Under the pieces are notes generated by a model, which saw nothing but the letters and a program-made list of their open reading frames with translations, did not search any database and had not been told where the DNA came from. From contig DASUGM010000034.1 in NCBI GenBank assembly GCA_036274055.1, positions 1-14,945 on the forward strand: a stretch of 14,945 nucleotides of DNA, written 5' to 3'. The position numbers and the translations under genes were made by a program. Positions within the stretch are counted from its first letter, which is position 1. Every line of letters begins with the position of its first letter. Of the stretch, positions 1 through 6,859 are shown in pieces. The stretch comes from DASUGM01 sp036274055 (GTDB taxonomy: Bacteria > Acidobacteriota > Vicinamibacteria > Vicinamibacterales > SCN-69-37).

Positions 1-1229
1 GCGGTCAGGACGTCGAAGTCCGACGACGCCCGTGACAGGCCGGCGCGGCCGATGATGCTGCCGCGCTTGAACAGCCGGCCGTACTCGAAAATCCCGCGCG
101 TCGTTGTCGTCGCGATGTCTTGCGTGGACGTCAGCGTTTCAACGGCGCGCCCGGCACCGACGGCACTGAATGTCTGATGAAAATCGTTCGGCGTGGCCGA
201 CATCCGCGCGGCCATGAAGTAAGTGTCACCAATGGCTTCGAACGTGCCGGTCACGGTGCCGCCGGACATCTTGTTGCGTTGCAGGACGGTGCCGTTGCCG
301 CGGTCGTCGGTGCTCAGCCAGCCGCTGATCGTCGTCCGCGTCCGCCCGGCCGGAATCACGATTCTTCCAAAGCCGTTGGTCCACTCGGCGTCGAGCTCGT
401 CGTCGACCGCGCCGCGCGACGCCTCCTCGAGCGGGATCGATCCGGCGGTCGAAAACCAGCTCGTGGCGCCAAACAGATGGGTCAAGCCGATGCGCATTCC
501 CGCCGACGCCGCGAACCCGCCCGTGCCCTGCGAGCCGCCTTCGCCCCCGAACGCAATTGGCCCGGTTTCGCGCGGCTCGACACGAATCAGGCCGCCGAGC
601 GCGTCCGATCCGTAGGCGTCACCCTCGGCGCCGCGGCGCAGCGACACGCCGCCAAGCGCCTCGGCCGGCAGCCGCGTCCACGTCACCCATCCGCCGAAGC
701 CGTCGTTGAGCGGCACGCCCTCGAACAGGACGAGGCCGCGGCTCGATCCCGACGCCGACAGCCCGCGCATGGTGACGCCGTGAGTCGTCGGATTCGAGGC
801 GCGCGACGATGACCGGCGGAAGAGTGAGAAGCCGGCGATGACTTTCAGCGACTCGTCGAGGGTCTCTCCCGGCAGCGAGCGGACGTCGCTGCCGCTCAGG
901 ATGGTGTCGCCGGTATCGGTGGATCGCAGCACGCCGTATCCAGCGCCGCCAGTGACGATCACCGACGCGGTCACGCCAGCCGGCGACAACACGATGGCGA
1001 CGGGCTCGGCGGTCGCCCGGGTGCGCACGGTCGCAAATCCCGGCGCGCTCACTTCGATGTCGAACGGCAGTTCGACGGTCGACAGCACGAACGCGCCCTT
1101 GGCGTCCGTGGTCACGACTTCGACGACTTGCGCGGCGTTGACGACAACAACGCGCGCGCCGGCTACGGCCGCGCCGTCGATCGAGGTCACGGTGCCGTTC
1201 ACCGCGAGCAACAGTGCCAGCAGCAGCAT
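1..1229 (-). CDS. TonB-dependent outer-membrane receptor, 3' end cut by window edge
   Basis: About 409 N-terminal residues are visible. A short hydrophobic leader (MLLLALLLAV) runs straight into a carboxypeptidase-regulatory-like beta-sandwich (about residues 10-85, with GARVVVV and DAKGAFVLS). A TonB plug domain follows (about 100-220: GETLDESLKVIAGFSLFRR, GVTMRGLSASGSSRGLVLFE, GVPLNDGFGGW, YGSDALGGLIRV). The first barrel strands come next, and the frame is still open at base 1. By family, such proteins import a scarce nutrient (vitamin, siderophore or glycan) across the outer membrane using TonB energy; the substrate cannot be read here. The ATG at 1229 lies 5 bp after the serC stop, so co-transcription with serC is likely. 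The leader has almost no basic n-region, and no in-frame ATG or GTG was found in the roughly 80 bases upstream. Family call is secure; substrate unknown. Confidence 0.9.
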   Translation of the reverse strand, partial: MLLLALLLAVNGTVTSIDGAAVAGARVVVVNAAQVVEVVTTDAKGAFVLSTVELPFDIEVSAPGFATVRTRATAEPVAIVLSPAGVTASVIVTGGAGYGVLRSTDTGDTILSGSDVRSLPGETLDESLKVIAGFSLFRRSSSRASNPTTHGVTMRGLSASGSSRGLVLFEGVPLNDGFGGWVTWTRLPAEALGGVSLRRGAEGDAYGSDALGGLIRVEPRETGPIAFGGEGGSQGTGGFAASAGMRIGLTHLFGATSWFSTAGSIPLEEASRGAVDDELDAEWTNGFGRIVIPAGRTRTTISGWLSTDDRGNGTVLQRNKMSGGTVTGTFEAIGDTYFMAARMSATPNDFHQTFSAVGAGRAVETLTSTQDIATTTTRGIFEYGRLFKRGSIIGRAGLSRASSDFDVLT

Positions 1230-1234
1230 GCGCG

Positions 1235-2323
1235 CTACCCGTGTTTCTTCTCGAACTCGCGCATGAACTGGACCAGCGCGTTGACGCCGTCTTCCGGAAA
1301 CGCGTTGTAAATCGAGGCCCGCAGGCCGCCGACCGAGCGATGGCCCTTGAGGCCGTCGAACCCCGCCTCGGTGGCCTGCTTGATGAACAGCTTTTCGAGA
1401 TCCTCGTTCGGCAGCCGGAACGTGACGTTCATCAGCGATCGGCTGTCCTTCTCGGCGTGCGGCCGCCAGAAGTCGCTGCGATCGAGTTCGTCGTACAGCG
1501 TCTTGCCCTTACGGGCATTGTTCCTGCCGATCGCCTCGAGACCGCCGATGCCCTTCATCCACTTGAGCACCAGGCCGAGGATGTAGATGCCGAACGCCGG
1601 CGGCGTGTTGTACATCGATCCGTTGTCGGCGTGCGTCTTGTAGCTCAGCATCGTCGGCAGCGTGTCGGCCGAGCGCGACAGCAGATCCTCGCGGATGATG
1701 ACAACGGTAACGCCGGAGGGTCCGAGGTTCTTCTGGGCGCCGGCGTAGATCAGCCCGAACTTCGAGACGTCGATCGGCTTGCTGTACATGTCCGACGACG
1801 TGTCGCAGACGAGCGGCGCGCCGGTGGTCTCTGGGAATTCGTGAAACTGAGTCCCGAAGATCGTGTTGTTCGACGTCATGTGGACGTAGGCGGCACCCGG
1901 CGTGTAGTTGATTTCCGATGCCTTCGGCACGCGCTTGAAGCCGCCGGCCTCGGTGGTCGCGGCGACGTTGGTCGTGCCGACGCGCTTGGCCTCTTTCATC
2001 GCCTTCTTCGCCCAGTCGCCGGTGACGATGTAGTCGACGACGGCGCCGGCGGTGAGCAGGTTCATCGGCACCATCGAAAACTGCAGGCTGGCGCCGCCCT
2101 GAAGGAACAGGACCTTGTAGTTCGGCGGGATACCGGCGAGCGAGCGCATGTCGGCTTCGGCCTGCGCGAGGATGCCCTCGAAGGTCTTCGAACGATGGCT
2201 GATCTCCATCACCGACATGCCGACGCCGGGCAGCATCACGAGATCGCGCTGCGCTTCCTCGAGAACCGGGAGGGGCAGCACAGCCGGACCGGCCGAAAAA
2301 TTGTAGATACGGGATGACGCCAT
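1235..2323 (-). CDS. serC: Phosphoserine aminotransferase
   Basis: 362 residues, the normal size for this PLP enzyme. It converts 3-phosphohydroxypyruvate plus glutamate to O-phosphoserine in cytosolic serine biosynthesis (and can act in the PLP vitamin pathway). The family opening YNFSAGPAVLP is at residues 7-17. FLQGGASLQFSMVPMNLL (73-90) and HMTSNNTIFGTQF (148-160) are family signatures. The PLP lysine is K198 in YAGAQKNLGPSGV, the same number as in E. coli. The ATG is preceded by AAGGA (2333-2329) with 5-nt spacing, and that motif overlaps the serA stop, so translation is probably coupled to serA. The downstream receptor gene starts 5 bp after the stop. No missing key residue was noticed. 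Confidence 0.97.
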   Translation of the reverse strand: MASSRIYNFSAGPAVLPLPVLEEAQRDLVMLPGVGMSVMEISHRSKTFEGILAQAEADMRSLAGIPPNYKVLFLQGGASLQFSMVPMNLLTAGAVVDYIVTGDWAKKAMKEAKRVGTTNVAATTEAGGFKRVPKASEINYTPGAAYVHMTSNNTIFGTQFHEFPETTGAPLVCDTSSDMYSKPIDVSKFGLIYAGAQKNLGPSGVTVVIIREDLLSRSADTLPTMLSYKTHADNGSMYNTPPAFGIYILGLVLKWMKGIGGLEAIGRNNARKGKTLYDELDRSDFWRPHAEKDSRSLMNVTFRLPNEDLEKLFIKQATEAGFDGLKGHRSVGGLRASIYNAFPEDGVNALVQFMREFEKKHG

Positions 2324-2328
2324 GGTTG

Positions 2329-2333
2329 TCCTT
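2329..2333 (-). promoter_or_regulatory. serC ribosome binding site overlapping the serA stop
   Basis: AAGGA on the minus strand with a 5-nt spacer to the serC ATG. Its first base is the last base of the serA TGA, which supports this start and translational coupling in a serA-serC unit. Confidence 0.75.
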
Positions 2334-3325
2334 CAGTTCACCGCGTTGGGGGCCTTGCCGGTGTGCTTGAATGATTTCACGATTCGCACCGTCTCCGCAG
2401 CGATCGCCTCCTGCGCCTGATCGGTGGACGCGCCGATGTGATGCGTGCCGATGACCCCGGGACTGGCGGCGATGGGATCGGCAAACGTGCCCGCCGGCGT
2501 CGCCGGCTCGTCGGCGAAGACATCGAGGCCGACGCGCAGCTGACGATCGGCGACCGCGGCGCGCAGCGCCGCCGCATCGACGACTTCCGCGCGTGCGGTG
2601 TTGATCACCATCGAACCGGGCTTGAGCCGGCCGAGGATCTCCGCATTCACCATCCCCCTGGTTTCCGCGCCCAGCGCAAGATGCAGGGTGAGGATGTCCG
2701 CGCGCGACGCCACGTCACCCGGCGTCGGCGCGAGCGTGACGTGCGCGCCGGCGACGCCGAGACCCATCTCTTCCGCCTCGACCGGCGTGAGCGCGCGGTT
2801 CTGGCCGTTGAAGCGCCGGCTCCACAGCACCACCGGCATCCCGAACGCAACCGCGCGCTTGATCACTTCCGCGGCGATGTTGCCGGCGCCGAGCACGCCC
2901 AGCGTCTGGCCGTACAGGCCGCGCGCCTTCGAGTACTCCTTCTTGTTCCACTTGCCGGCGCGCAGGTCGGCGACGTTGTCAGCGATGCGGCGATCGAGCG
3001 CGAGCATCAGGCCCAGCGCCAGCTCGGCGACGGCCATTGCGTTCTTGCCGGGACAGTTGGCGACGACAATCTTCTTCGCGGTCGCCGCCTTGACGTCGAT
3101 CGTATTCACACCGGCGCCGGCGCGGACGATCAGCTTCAACGCGCCGCCCATCGCCGGGTCGCCGACTTTCGTCGACCTGACGACGAGCACGTCGACCCCC
3201 TTGCCGGCGATCGCGTCGGCGAGCGCTTGATCTTTCAGTTCCGGGTCGTAGATGACCTCGCAGCCGAGAGCCTTGAGCCCCTCGACGCCGGAGGCCTCGA
3301 ACTTGTCCGCAATCAGGACGCGCAT
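2333..3325 (-). CDS. serA: D-3-phosphoglycerate dehydrogenase, short form without ACT domain
   Basis: 330 residues, D-2-hydroxyacid dehydrogenase family. The assigned reaction is oxidation of 3-phosphoglycerate to 3-phosphohydroxypyruvate, the entry step of serine synthesis, supported by its position 9 bp before serC. Split substrate-binding segments flank a Rossmann domain (about 100-290). The catalytic set is present: R245 in NTARAEVVD, E273 in DVFADEP, H296 in THHIGAST. There is no C-terminal ACT or ASB domain, so classical serine feedback through ACT is not expected. Two oddities: the dinucleotide fingerprint is GAGNIA (146-151), with Ala for the last Gly, and the usual NAD-specifying Asp after strand 2 is Ser169 followed by Arg-Arg. 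The ATG at 3325 has no convincing Shine-Dalgarno. The family alone would allow another 2-hydroxyacid dehydrogenase; context favours SerA. Confidence 0.92.
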   Translation of the reverse strand: MRVLIADKFEASGVEGLKALGCEVIYDPELKDQALADAIAGKGVDVLVVRSTKVGDPAMGGALKLIVRAGAGVNTIDVKAATAKKIVVANCPGKNAMAVAELALGLMLALDRRIADNVADLRAGKWNKKEYSKARGLYGQTLGVLGAGNIAAEVIKRAVAFGMPVVLWSRRFNGQNRALTPVEAEEMGLGVAGAHVTLAPTPGDVASRADILTLHLALGAETRGMVNAEILGRLKPGSMVINTARAEVVDAAALRAAVADRQLRVGLDVFADEPATPAGTFADPIAASPGVIGTHHIGASTDQAQEAIAAETVRIVKSFKHTGKAPNAVN

Positions 3326-3333
3326 AGGCTGCT

Positions 3334-3339
3334 CATTCT
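3334..3339 (-). promoter_or_regulatory. Candidate -10 box of serA
   Basis: TAGAAT on the minus strand (5 of 6 to TATAAT), ending 8 nt before the serA ATG. It would place transcription start at or within about two bases of the start codon, giving a nearly leaderless mRNA, in line with the lack of a Shine-Dalgarno. No TTGACA-like -35 was found. The box lies just outside the inverted repeat that starts at 3342. Confidence 0.4.
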
Positions 3340-3341
3340 AT

Positions 3342-3617
3342 CCATTGCCTGATTGCCGAATCGAGGGCATTGCCGGATTGGATTCGCCGATTGGCAGATT
3401 GCCGAAATCATTGCGAATTGAAGATCATTGCGGCATTGACCTTCGGATTGGCCGATTGGTCCGCTCGTTGCTCCGGCCTCAGCTCTCGACAATTCGACAA
3501 TCGACCAATCAAGAACCGTCAATGCGGCAATGATCTTCAAGTCGAAAATAATTGCGGCAACCTGCCAATCGGCGAATCCAATCCGGCAATGCCCGCGATT
3601 CGGCAATCAGGCAATGG
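3342..3617. repeat. Large inverted repeat built of phased ATTG words (element 1)
   Basis: This fills the gap between DUF1015 and serA. The left arm from 3342 and the reverse complement of the right arm ending at 3617 match over about 100 nt with roughly seven mismatches and one gap; the outer 56 nt differ at one position. Weaker pairing continues inward to GATTGGTC (3454-3461) and GACCAATC (3503-3510), leaving a loop of about 35-40 nt. ATTG starts in the left arm at 3344, 3352, 3369, 3377, 3390, 3398, 3410, 3417, 3427, 3435, 3447 and 3455, with 8-bp steps the commonest. No open frame here looks like a gene and there is no transposase. Function unknown; it could form a cruciform or a long RNA hairpin in transcripts entering serA. 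Confidence 0.9.
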
Positions 3618-3645
3618 CTGACGCACCTAAATCAGGTGCGTCAGC
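3617..3645 (-). terminator. Perfect 12-bp stem-loop over the DUF1015 stop codon
   Basis: GCTGACGCACCT (3617-3628) pairs perfectly with AGGTGCGTCAGC (3634-3645) around a 5-nt loop. The stem contains the TAG stop of the DUF1015 gene (3629-3627). The stem is stable, but no run of U follows on the minus strand, so it is not a canonical intrinsic terminator. It could attenuate transcription, protect the mRNA 3' end or stall ribosomes at termination. It abuts element 1 directly. Confidence 0.45.
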
Positions 3646-4844
3646 AACCCATCTCTCAGTTTCGGTTCAAACCACGTCGATTTCGGCGGCATGATTCCGC
3701 CAGCGTCCGCGATCGCCATCAGGTCGTCGACGCTGACCGGGTGCAGCGCGAACGCGATCGCCGCCTGGCCCGAGTTCACCAGCCGCTCGAGCTCGGCGCT
3801 GCCGCGGATGCCGCCGACGAAATCGATGCGCTTATCGGTGCGTGGATCGCCGACGCCGAGCAACGGCTCGAGCACCAATTTTTGCAGCACTTCGACGTCG
3901 AGCGCATCGGCGCGATCCGCGCCGGCGGCCGGTCTCGGCAGCGTGACGTCGTGCCACTTGCCAGCCAGAAACATGGCGACATGTCCGGGTCCCGACGGCG
4001 ACGCCGATCCGTCCCGCACGCTCACTTTCGTTCGCAGCTCGGCGAGAAATCCGTCCGCCGTCTTCCCCGCCAGATCGGCGACGACGCGGTTGTACGGCAG
4101 GATGTTGACCTGTGAATCGGGAAACGCCACCGCGATGAACGTGCAGGCGTCGGCCGTGCGGCCGCCCTCGGCGGCGATCGCCTGATGGGCGCGCGCGGCG
4201 CTCGCGGCGCGGTGATGCCCGTCGGCGATGTACGTCGCGGGCAATGCCGCGAACGCGCCGACGATCGGCCCGGTCAGCGCCGCCGGCACGCGCCAGACGG
4301 TATGCTCGACGCCGTCGCTCGCGGTGATCTCGTAGAGCGGCGCACCGGCGCAGGCCCGGCGCGCGAGATCGTCAATCGCCGCCGAGGCGCGATACGTCAG
4401 GAAGACGACGCCGGTTTGCGCGCGCAGTTCGAGCAGATGCCGCGTGCGATCGTCTTCCTTGTCCTTGCGCGTCTTCTCGTGCTTCTTGATCAGGCCGCGT
4501 TCGTACTCGTCGACTGAGAAGCATGCCGCAAGACCGGTCTGCTCGTGCGCGCCCATCTTCAACCGGTAGAAATACAGCGACGGCGCGTCTTCGATCACCA
4601 GCGGCGCTTCGCGTTTGAGGGCTTCGAAATTCTGGACCGCCTGGTCGTAGACCCGCGCGTCGTACGGATTCGTGTCGGCGGGCAGATCGATCTCCGCGCG
4701 GGTGACGTGGAGAAAACTCAGCGGATTGCCGCCGGCGATGCGCCGCGCTTCCTCGGTGTTGACGACGTCGTACGGGACCGAGGCGACGCGTGACGCGGCC
4801 TCGGGCGCCGGCCGCAGCGCCCGGAACGGAGAGACCAATGACAT
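3627..4844 (-). CDS. DUF1015 family protein, serine-biosynthesis neighbour
   Basis: 405 residues, cytosolic (no signal peptide or membrane segment). Recognised by the family's conserved stretches: PFRALRP near the N-terminus and SVPYDVVNTEEAR (22-34), the charged segment KKHEKTRKDKEDDRTRH (120-136), YIADGHHRAASAARAH (205-220), LPYNRVV (249-255) and the C-terminal MPPKSTWFEPKLRDGLL (385-401). The biochemical role is not established to my knowledge. The strongly conserved ADGHHR and KEDDR segments look like active-site residues. It starts 5 bp after the M23 stop with no Shine-Dalgarno, so coupled translation is likely, and it precedes serA across the repeat. The gene order DUF1015-serA-serC suggests, but does not prove, a serine-related function. 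Family call strong, function open. Confidence 0.88.
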   Translation of the reverse strand: MSLVSPFRALRPAPEAASRVASVPYDVVNTEEARRIAGGNPLSFLHVTRAEIDLPADTNPYDARVYDQAVQNFEALKREAPLVIEDAPSLYFYRLKMGAHEQTGLAACFSVDEYERGLIKKHEKTRKDKEDDRTRHLLELRAQTGVVFLTYRASAAIDDLARRACAGAPLYEITASDGVEHTVWRVPAALTGPIVGAFAALPATYIADGHHRAASAARAHQAIAAEGGRTADACTFIAVAFPDSQVNILPYNRVVADLAGKTADGFLAELRTKVSVRDGSASPSGPGHVAMFLAGKWHDVTLPRPAAGADRADALDVEVLQKLVLEPLLGVGDPRTDKRIDFVGGIRGSAELERLVNSGQAAIAFALHPVSVDDLMAIADAGGIMPPKSTWFEPKLRDGLLTHLI

Positions 4845-4849
4845 GGGGA

Positions 4850-6130
4850 CTAGTTTCGGCCGCCGCTCGGGGGCGTTGCAACCGGTCCAGGAGCGGCGAC
4901 CAGCTGCTGCAGCTCGCCGAACCTGGCGTCGCGCACGGCTTCGAACGCCGCCAGCGCGGCCGCGGCGAGCGGCTCGCCGGGCGGCATCTTGCTGTGTTCG
5001 GCGATCGGATTCACGTACTGGCCGTTCTTGATGATGCGGTAGTCGAGATGCGCCGCGGTCACCGTGCCGCTGGCACCGACACGGCCGATCATCTGCCCCT
5101 GATCGACGCGCACACCCGGATGGATGCCGGGGCCGAACGATGAGAGGTGCAGGTACGCGGTTTCATAGCCCCCGGCGTGTCGGATGCGCACCATCCGCCC
5201 GGCCTCGCCCGACCAGCCGGCAACTTCGACCACGCCGCTGGCCACCGCCTTGACCGGCGTGCCGGCCGGCGCGCCGAAATCGACGCCGAGATGCGCGCGG
5301 GTGTAGCCGAGCACCGGGTGCTTGCGATGGTACGAGAAGCCGGAAGTGACGCGCGGATCGAACGGTAACGGCGATTTCAGGAACTGGCGCTTCAGCGACC
5401 GGCCGTGCTCGTCGTACCACTGCGGCTTGCCGTCGTCGCCGTCGAACCGGATCGCGCTGATGCGCCTGCCGCCGTTGGTGATCACGGCGGCCCTGACGTC
5501 GCCGTAGCCGACGAACTCGCCATGACGCGTCGCGCGATCGAAGAGCACTTCAATGCGATCGCCGCGCTGCAAATCCGAGTTGAAGTCGATCTCGCCGCCG
5601 AAGATTTCGGCGAGTTGCAGCGGCAGCAGGATGTTTTCGCCTTCCGCCTCGAACGAACCGACCAGCGACGGATGTTCCTTGGAGATTTCGGCGACGACCG
5701 CGTCGAGCTCGAATTCCTTCGGCAGCGGCACGACCTCGACGTCGAAGGCCGGCGCCGCGGCGTCGGCCGGGACGGCGCGCATGACGACGCGCAGGAAGCG
5801 GTCGGCGTCGATCTGATACCGGAACTCGCGGAACAGACCGTCGAGCGATCGGGTCAGCCGGTAGCTCTGATTGGCGCGCAGGTCGCGCGGGTTGAACACC
5901 GCGCGGACCGCGTCGATCATCGCCGTCGTGAGCGGCGCCGGCAAATCGTGCCGGCGTAGCAGGCTCTCGAGCGTCGCGCTGTTCGGCACCCGCGCTTCAA
6001 TGATCTTGCCATCCTCGGTCAGCGAGATGTCGTGGCGGGCGCGCGGCGGCTCCGGCGCCGGCCCGGCCGGCTGGCAGGAGGCGGTCAATGCCGCGGCGAC
6101 GGTGATGAGGACGAGACGCAGATTGGCCAC
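4850..6130 (-). CDS. M23 family peptidase, probable envelope lipoprotein
   Basis: 426 residues from the preferred GTG. A hydrophobic leader (LRLVLITVAAALTASC) ends in a weak lipobox with Cys19, followed by a Pro-rich linker. The N-terminal half resembles the LysM-like/Csd3-type regulatory region of MepM-like murein endopeptidases; the C-terminal half (about 255-385) is the M23 domain. Zinc-site motifs, numbered here: H280 and D284 in RAHLGVDFG, H328 in YLHLSSF, H361 in AAHLDYRI. The usual HxH is HxD: Asp363 replaces the third zinc ligand. Expected role is cutting peptidoglycan cross-links in the periplasm. A TTG at 6193 in the same frame would add 21 residues but collides head-on with the ogt start and puts a poor n-region before the leader, so GTG 6130 is preferred. 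Confidence 0.88.
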   Translation of the reverse strand: MANLRLVLITVAAALTASCQPAGPAPEPPRARHDISLTEDGKIIEARVPNSATLESLLRRHDLPAPLTTAMIDAVRAVFNPRDLRANQSYRLTRSLDGLFREFRYQIDADRFLRVVMRAVPADAAAPAFDVEVVPLPKEFELDAVVAEISKEHPSLVGSFEAEGENILLPLQLAEIFGGEIDFNSDLQRGDRIEVLFDRATRHGEFVGYGDVRAAVITNGGRRISAIRFDGDDGKPQWYDEHGRSLKRQFLKSPLPFDPRVTSGFSYHRKHPVLGYTRAHLGVDFGAPAGTPVKAVASGVVEVAGWSGEAGRMVRIRHAGGYETAYLHLSSFGPGIHPGVRVDQGQMIGRVGASGTVTAAHLDYRIIKNGQYVNPIAEHSKMPPGEPLAAAALAAFEAVRDARFGELQQLVAAPGPVATPPSGGRN

Positions 6131-6152
6131 GAAAAAGTTGCGGCAATATAAC
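6123..6152. promoter_or_regulatory. Divergent promoter region between M23 gene and ogt
   Basis: One AT-rich spot serves both directions. On the plus strand, TTGGCC (6123-6128), an 18-bp spacer and TATAAC (6147-6152) precede ogt with a leader of about 35 nt. On the minus strand, TATATT (6150-6145) lies 14 nt before the M23 GTG. The -10 hexamers overlap, so the two promoters would compete. Based only on consensus matching. Confidence 0.4.
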
Positions 6153-6192
6153 ACGCAAGTCCGCTGCCAGCGGCCAGTTACGAGATAATTCA

Positions 6193-6672
6193 ATGATGAT
6201 CGGCGCGGTTCTGGACTCTCCGGTCGGTCCCCTCCGGATCGAAGCTGACGAAAACGTGATCACGACGATCCTTTTCCACGCCAGGGAGCCCGTATCCAAC
6301 GGCCATTTGACCGGCGTGCTGGCCGAATTGCAGGCCCAGCTCCGCCTGTACTTTTCCGGACAGCTGGAGTCGTTCGACTTGCCGCTGGCGCCGAAGGGCA
6401 CGCCCTTTCAGCAGGACGTATGGCAGGCGCTGACGACGATTCCCTATGGCGAAACGCGAAGCTACGCGGAGATCGCCAAAAAAATCGGCCGCCCCGACGC
6501 GGTTCGTGCGGTCGGAGCGGCCAACGGTCAGAACCCGATCCCGATCGTCATTCCCTGCCACCGCGTGATTGGCAGCAACGGCAGCCTCACCGGCTTCGGC
6601 GGCGGACTACCGGCGAAGCGGTTTCTGCTGGACCTCGAGAGCAAGCAGAAACCGCTTCGCATGGGCGATTGA
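6193..6672 (+). CDS. ogt: Methylated-DNA--protein-cysteine methyltransferase
   Basis: 159 residues, the size of Ogt-type enzymes without an Ada regulatory domain. It removes O6-alkyl groups from guanine (and O4 from thymine) by irreversible transfer to its own cysteine, C122 in IPCHRVIGSNG. The DNA-binding part carries the conserved AVRAVGAANGQNPIPIVI (residues 104-120, arginine finger R105), and GETRSYAEIAKKIG (86-99) is the helix before it. The first ATG is at 6193; an adjacent ATG at 6196 is possible and neither has a clear Shine-Dalgarno. The last three codons and the TGA stop (6670-6672) lie inside the arm of inverted repeat element 2, so the extreme C-terminus is set by that element. 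Transcribed alone, convergent with the DinB gene. Confidence 0.95.
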   Translation: MMIGAVLDSPVGPLRIEADENVITTILFHAREPVSNGHLTGVLAELQAQLRLYFSGQLESFDLPLAPKGTPFQQDVWQALTTIPYGETRSYAEIAKKIGRPDAVRAVGAANGQNPIPIVIPCHRVIGSNGSLTGFGGGLPAKRFLLDLESKQKPLRMGD

Positions 6673-6844
6673 CGATCGAGCGATCGGGCCATGGCAGAGC
6701 ATGGGCGATCGCGCGATCGAGCAAAGGCTGAGCTGAGCCGAACCGCTCGGGCTCAGGCTAAAGACGGTCATGACGACCTTTGCCCGATCGCGCGATCGCC
6801 CGATGCTCTGCCATGGCCCGATCACCCGATCGGCTATCGCCCAT
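6661..6844. repeat. Large inverted repeat built of phased CGATCG words (element 2)
   Basis: Arms 6661-6727 and 6777-6844 are reverse complements with about five mismatches and one 1-nt gap over 68 positions. The left arm has CGAT at 6666, 6673, 6681, 6706 and 6714, and the right arm at 6785, 6793, 6801, 6819 and 6827; most steps are 7-8 bp. Both arms share the interruption CCATGGCAGAGCAT. The centre holds its own hairpin, CTGAGCC (6733-6739) with GGCTCAG (6750-6756), followed by a near-palindrome around GGTCATGACGACC. It lies between convergent ogt and DinB genes and overlaps the ogt stop. It could act as a two-way transcription barrier, though there is no U-tract. It is not a known insertion sequence format. 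Confidence 0.9.
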
Positions 6845-6859
6845 GCGGCGCCGCTGAGG

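Noticed and set aside
1214..2317. Plus-strand open frame of 367 codons across serC
   Set aside because: Shadow of a GC-rich gene: serC on the minus strand has every family signature, and the plus frame is His/Arg/Val-rich with no recognisable domain.
2438..3352. Plus-strand open frame of 304 codons across serA
   Set aside because: Same reason: antisense to a gene with an intact catalytic set; no ribosome site and unnatural composition.
3342..3617. CRISPR array or insertion sequence as explanation of the repeats
   Set aside because: Units are about 8 bp with no constant repeats of 23-47 bp and no unique spacers, and there are no cas genes, no transposase and no target-site duplications. Arms are inverted, not direct.
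3252..3621. Short open frames on both strands over element 1
   Set aside because: Their peptides are translations of the repeated ATTG words (IRQSGN-like strings), have no ribosome sites and mirror each other because the DNA is an inverted repeat.
6706..6721. GCGATCGC in element 2 as a cyanobacterial HIP1 octamer
   Set aside because: The octamer arises from the local CGATCG word array, and nothing else in the window suggests a cyanobacterium.
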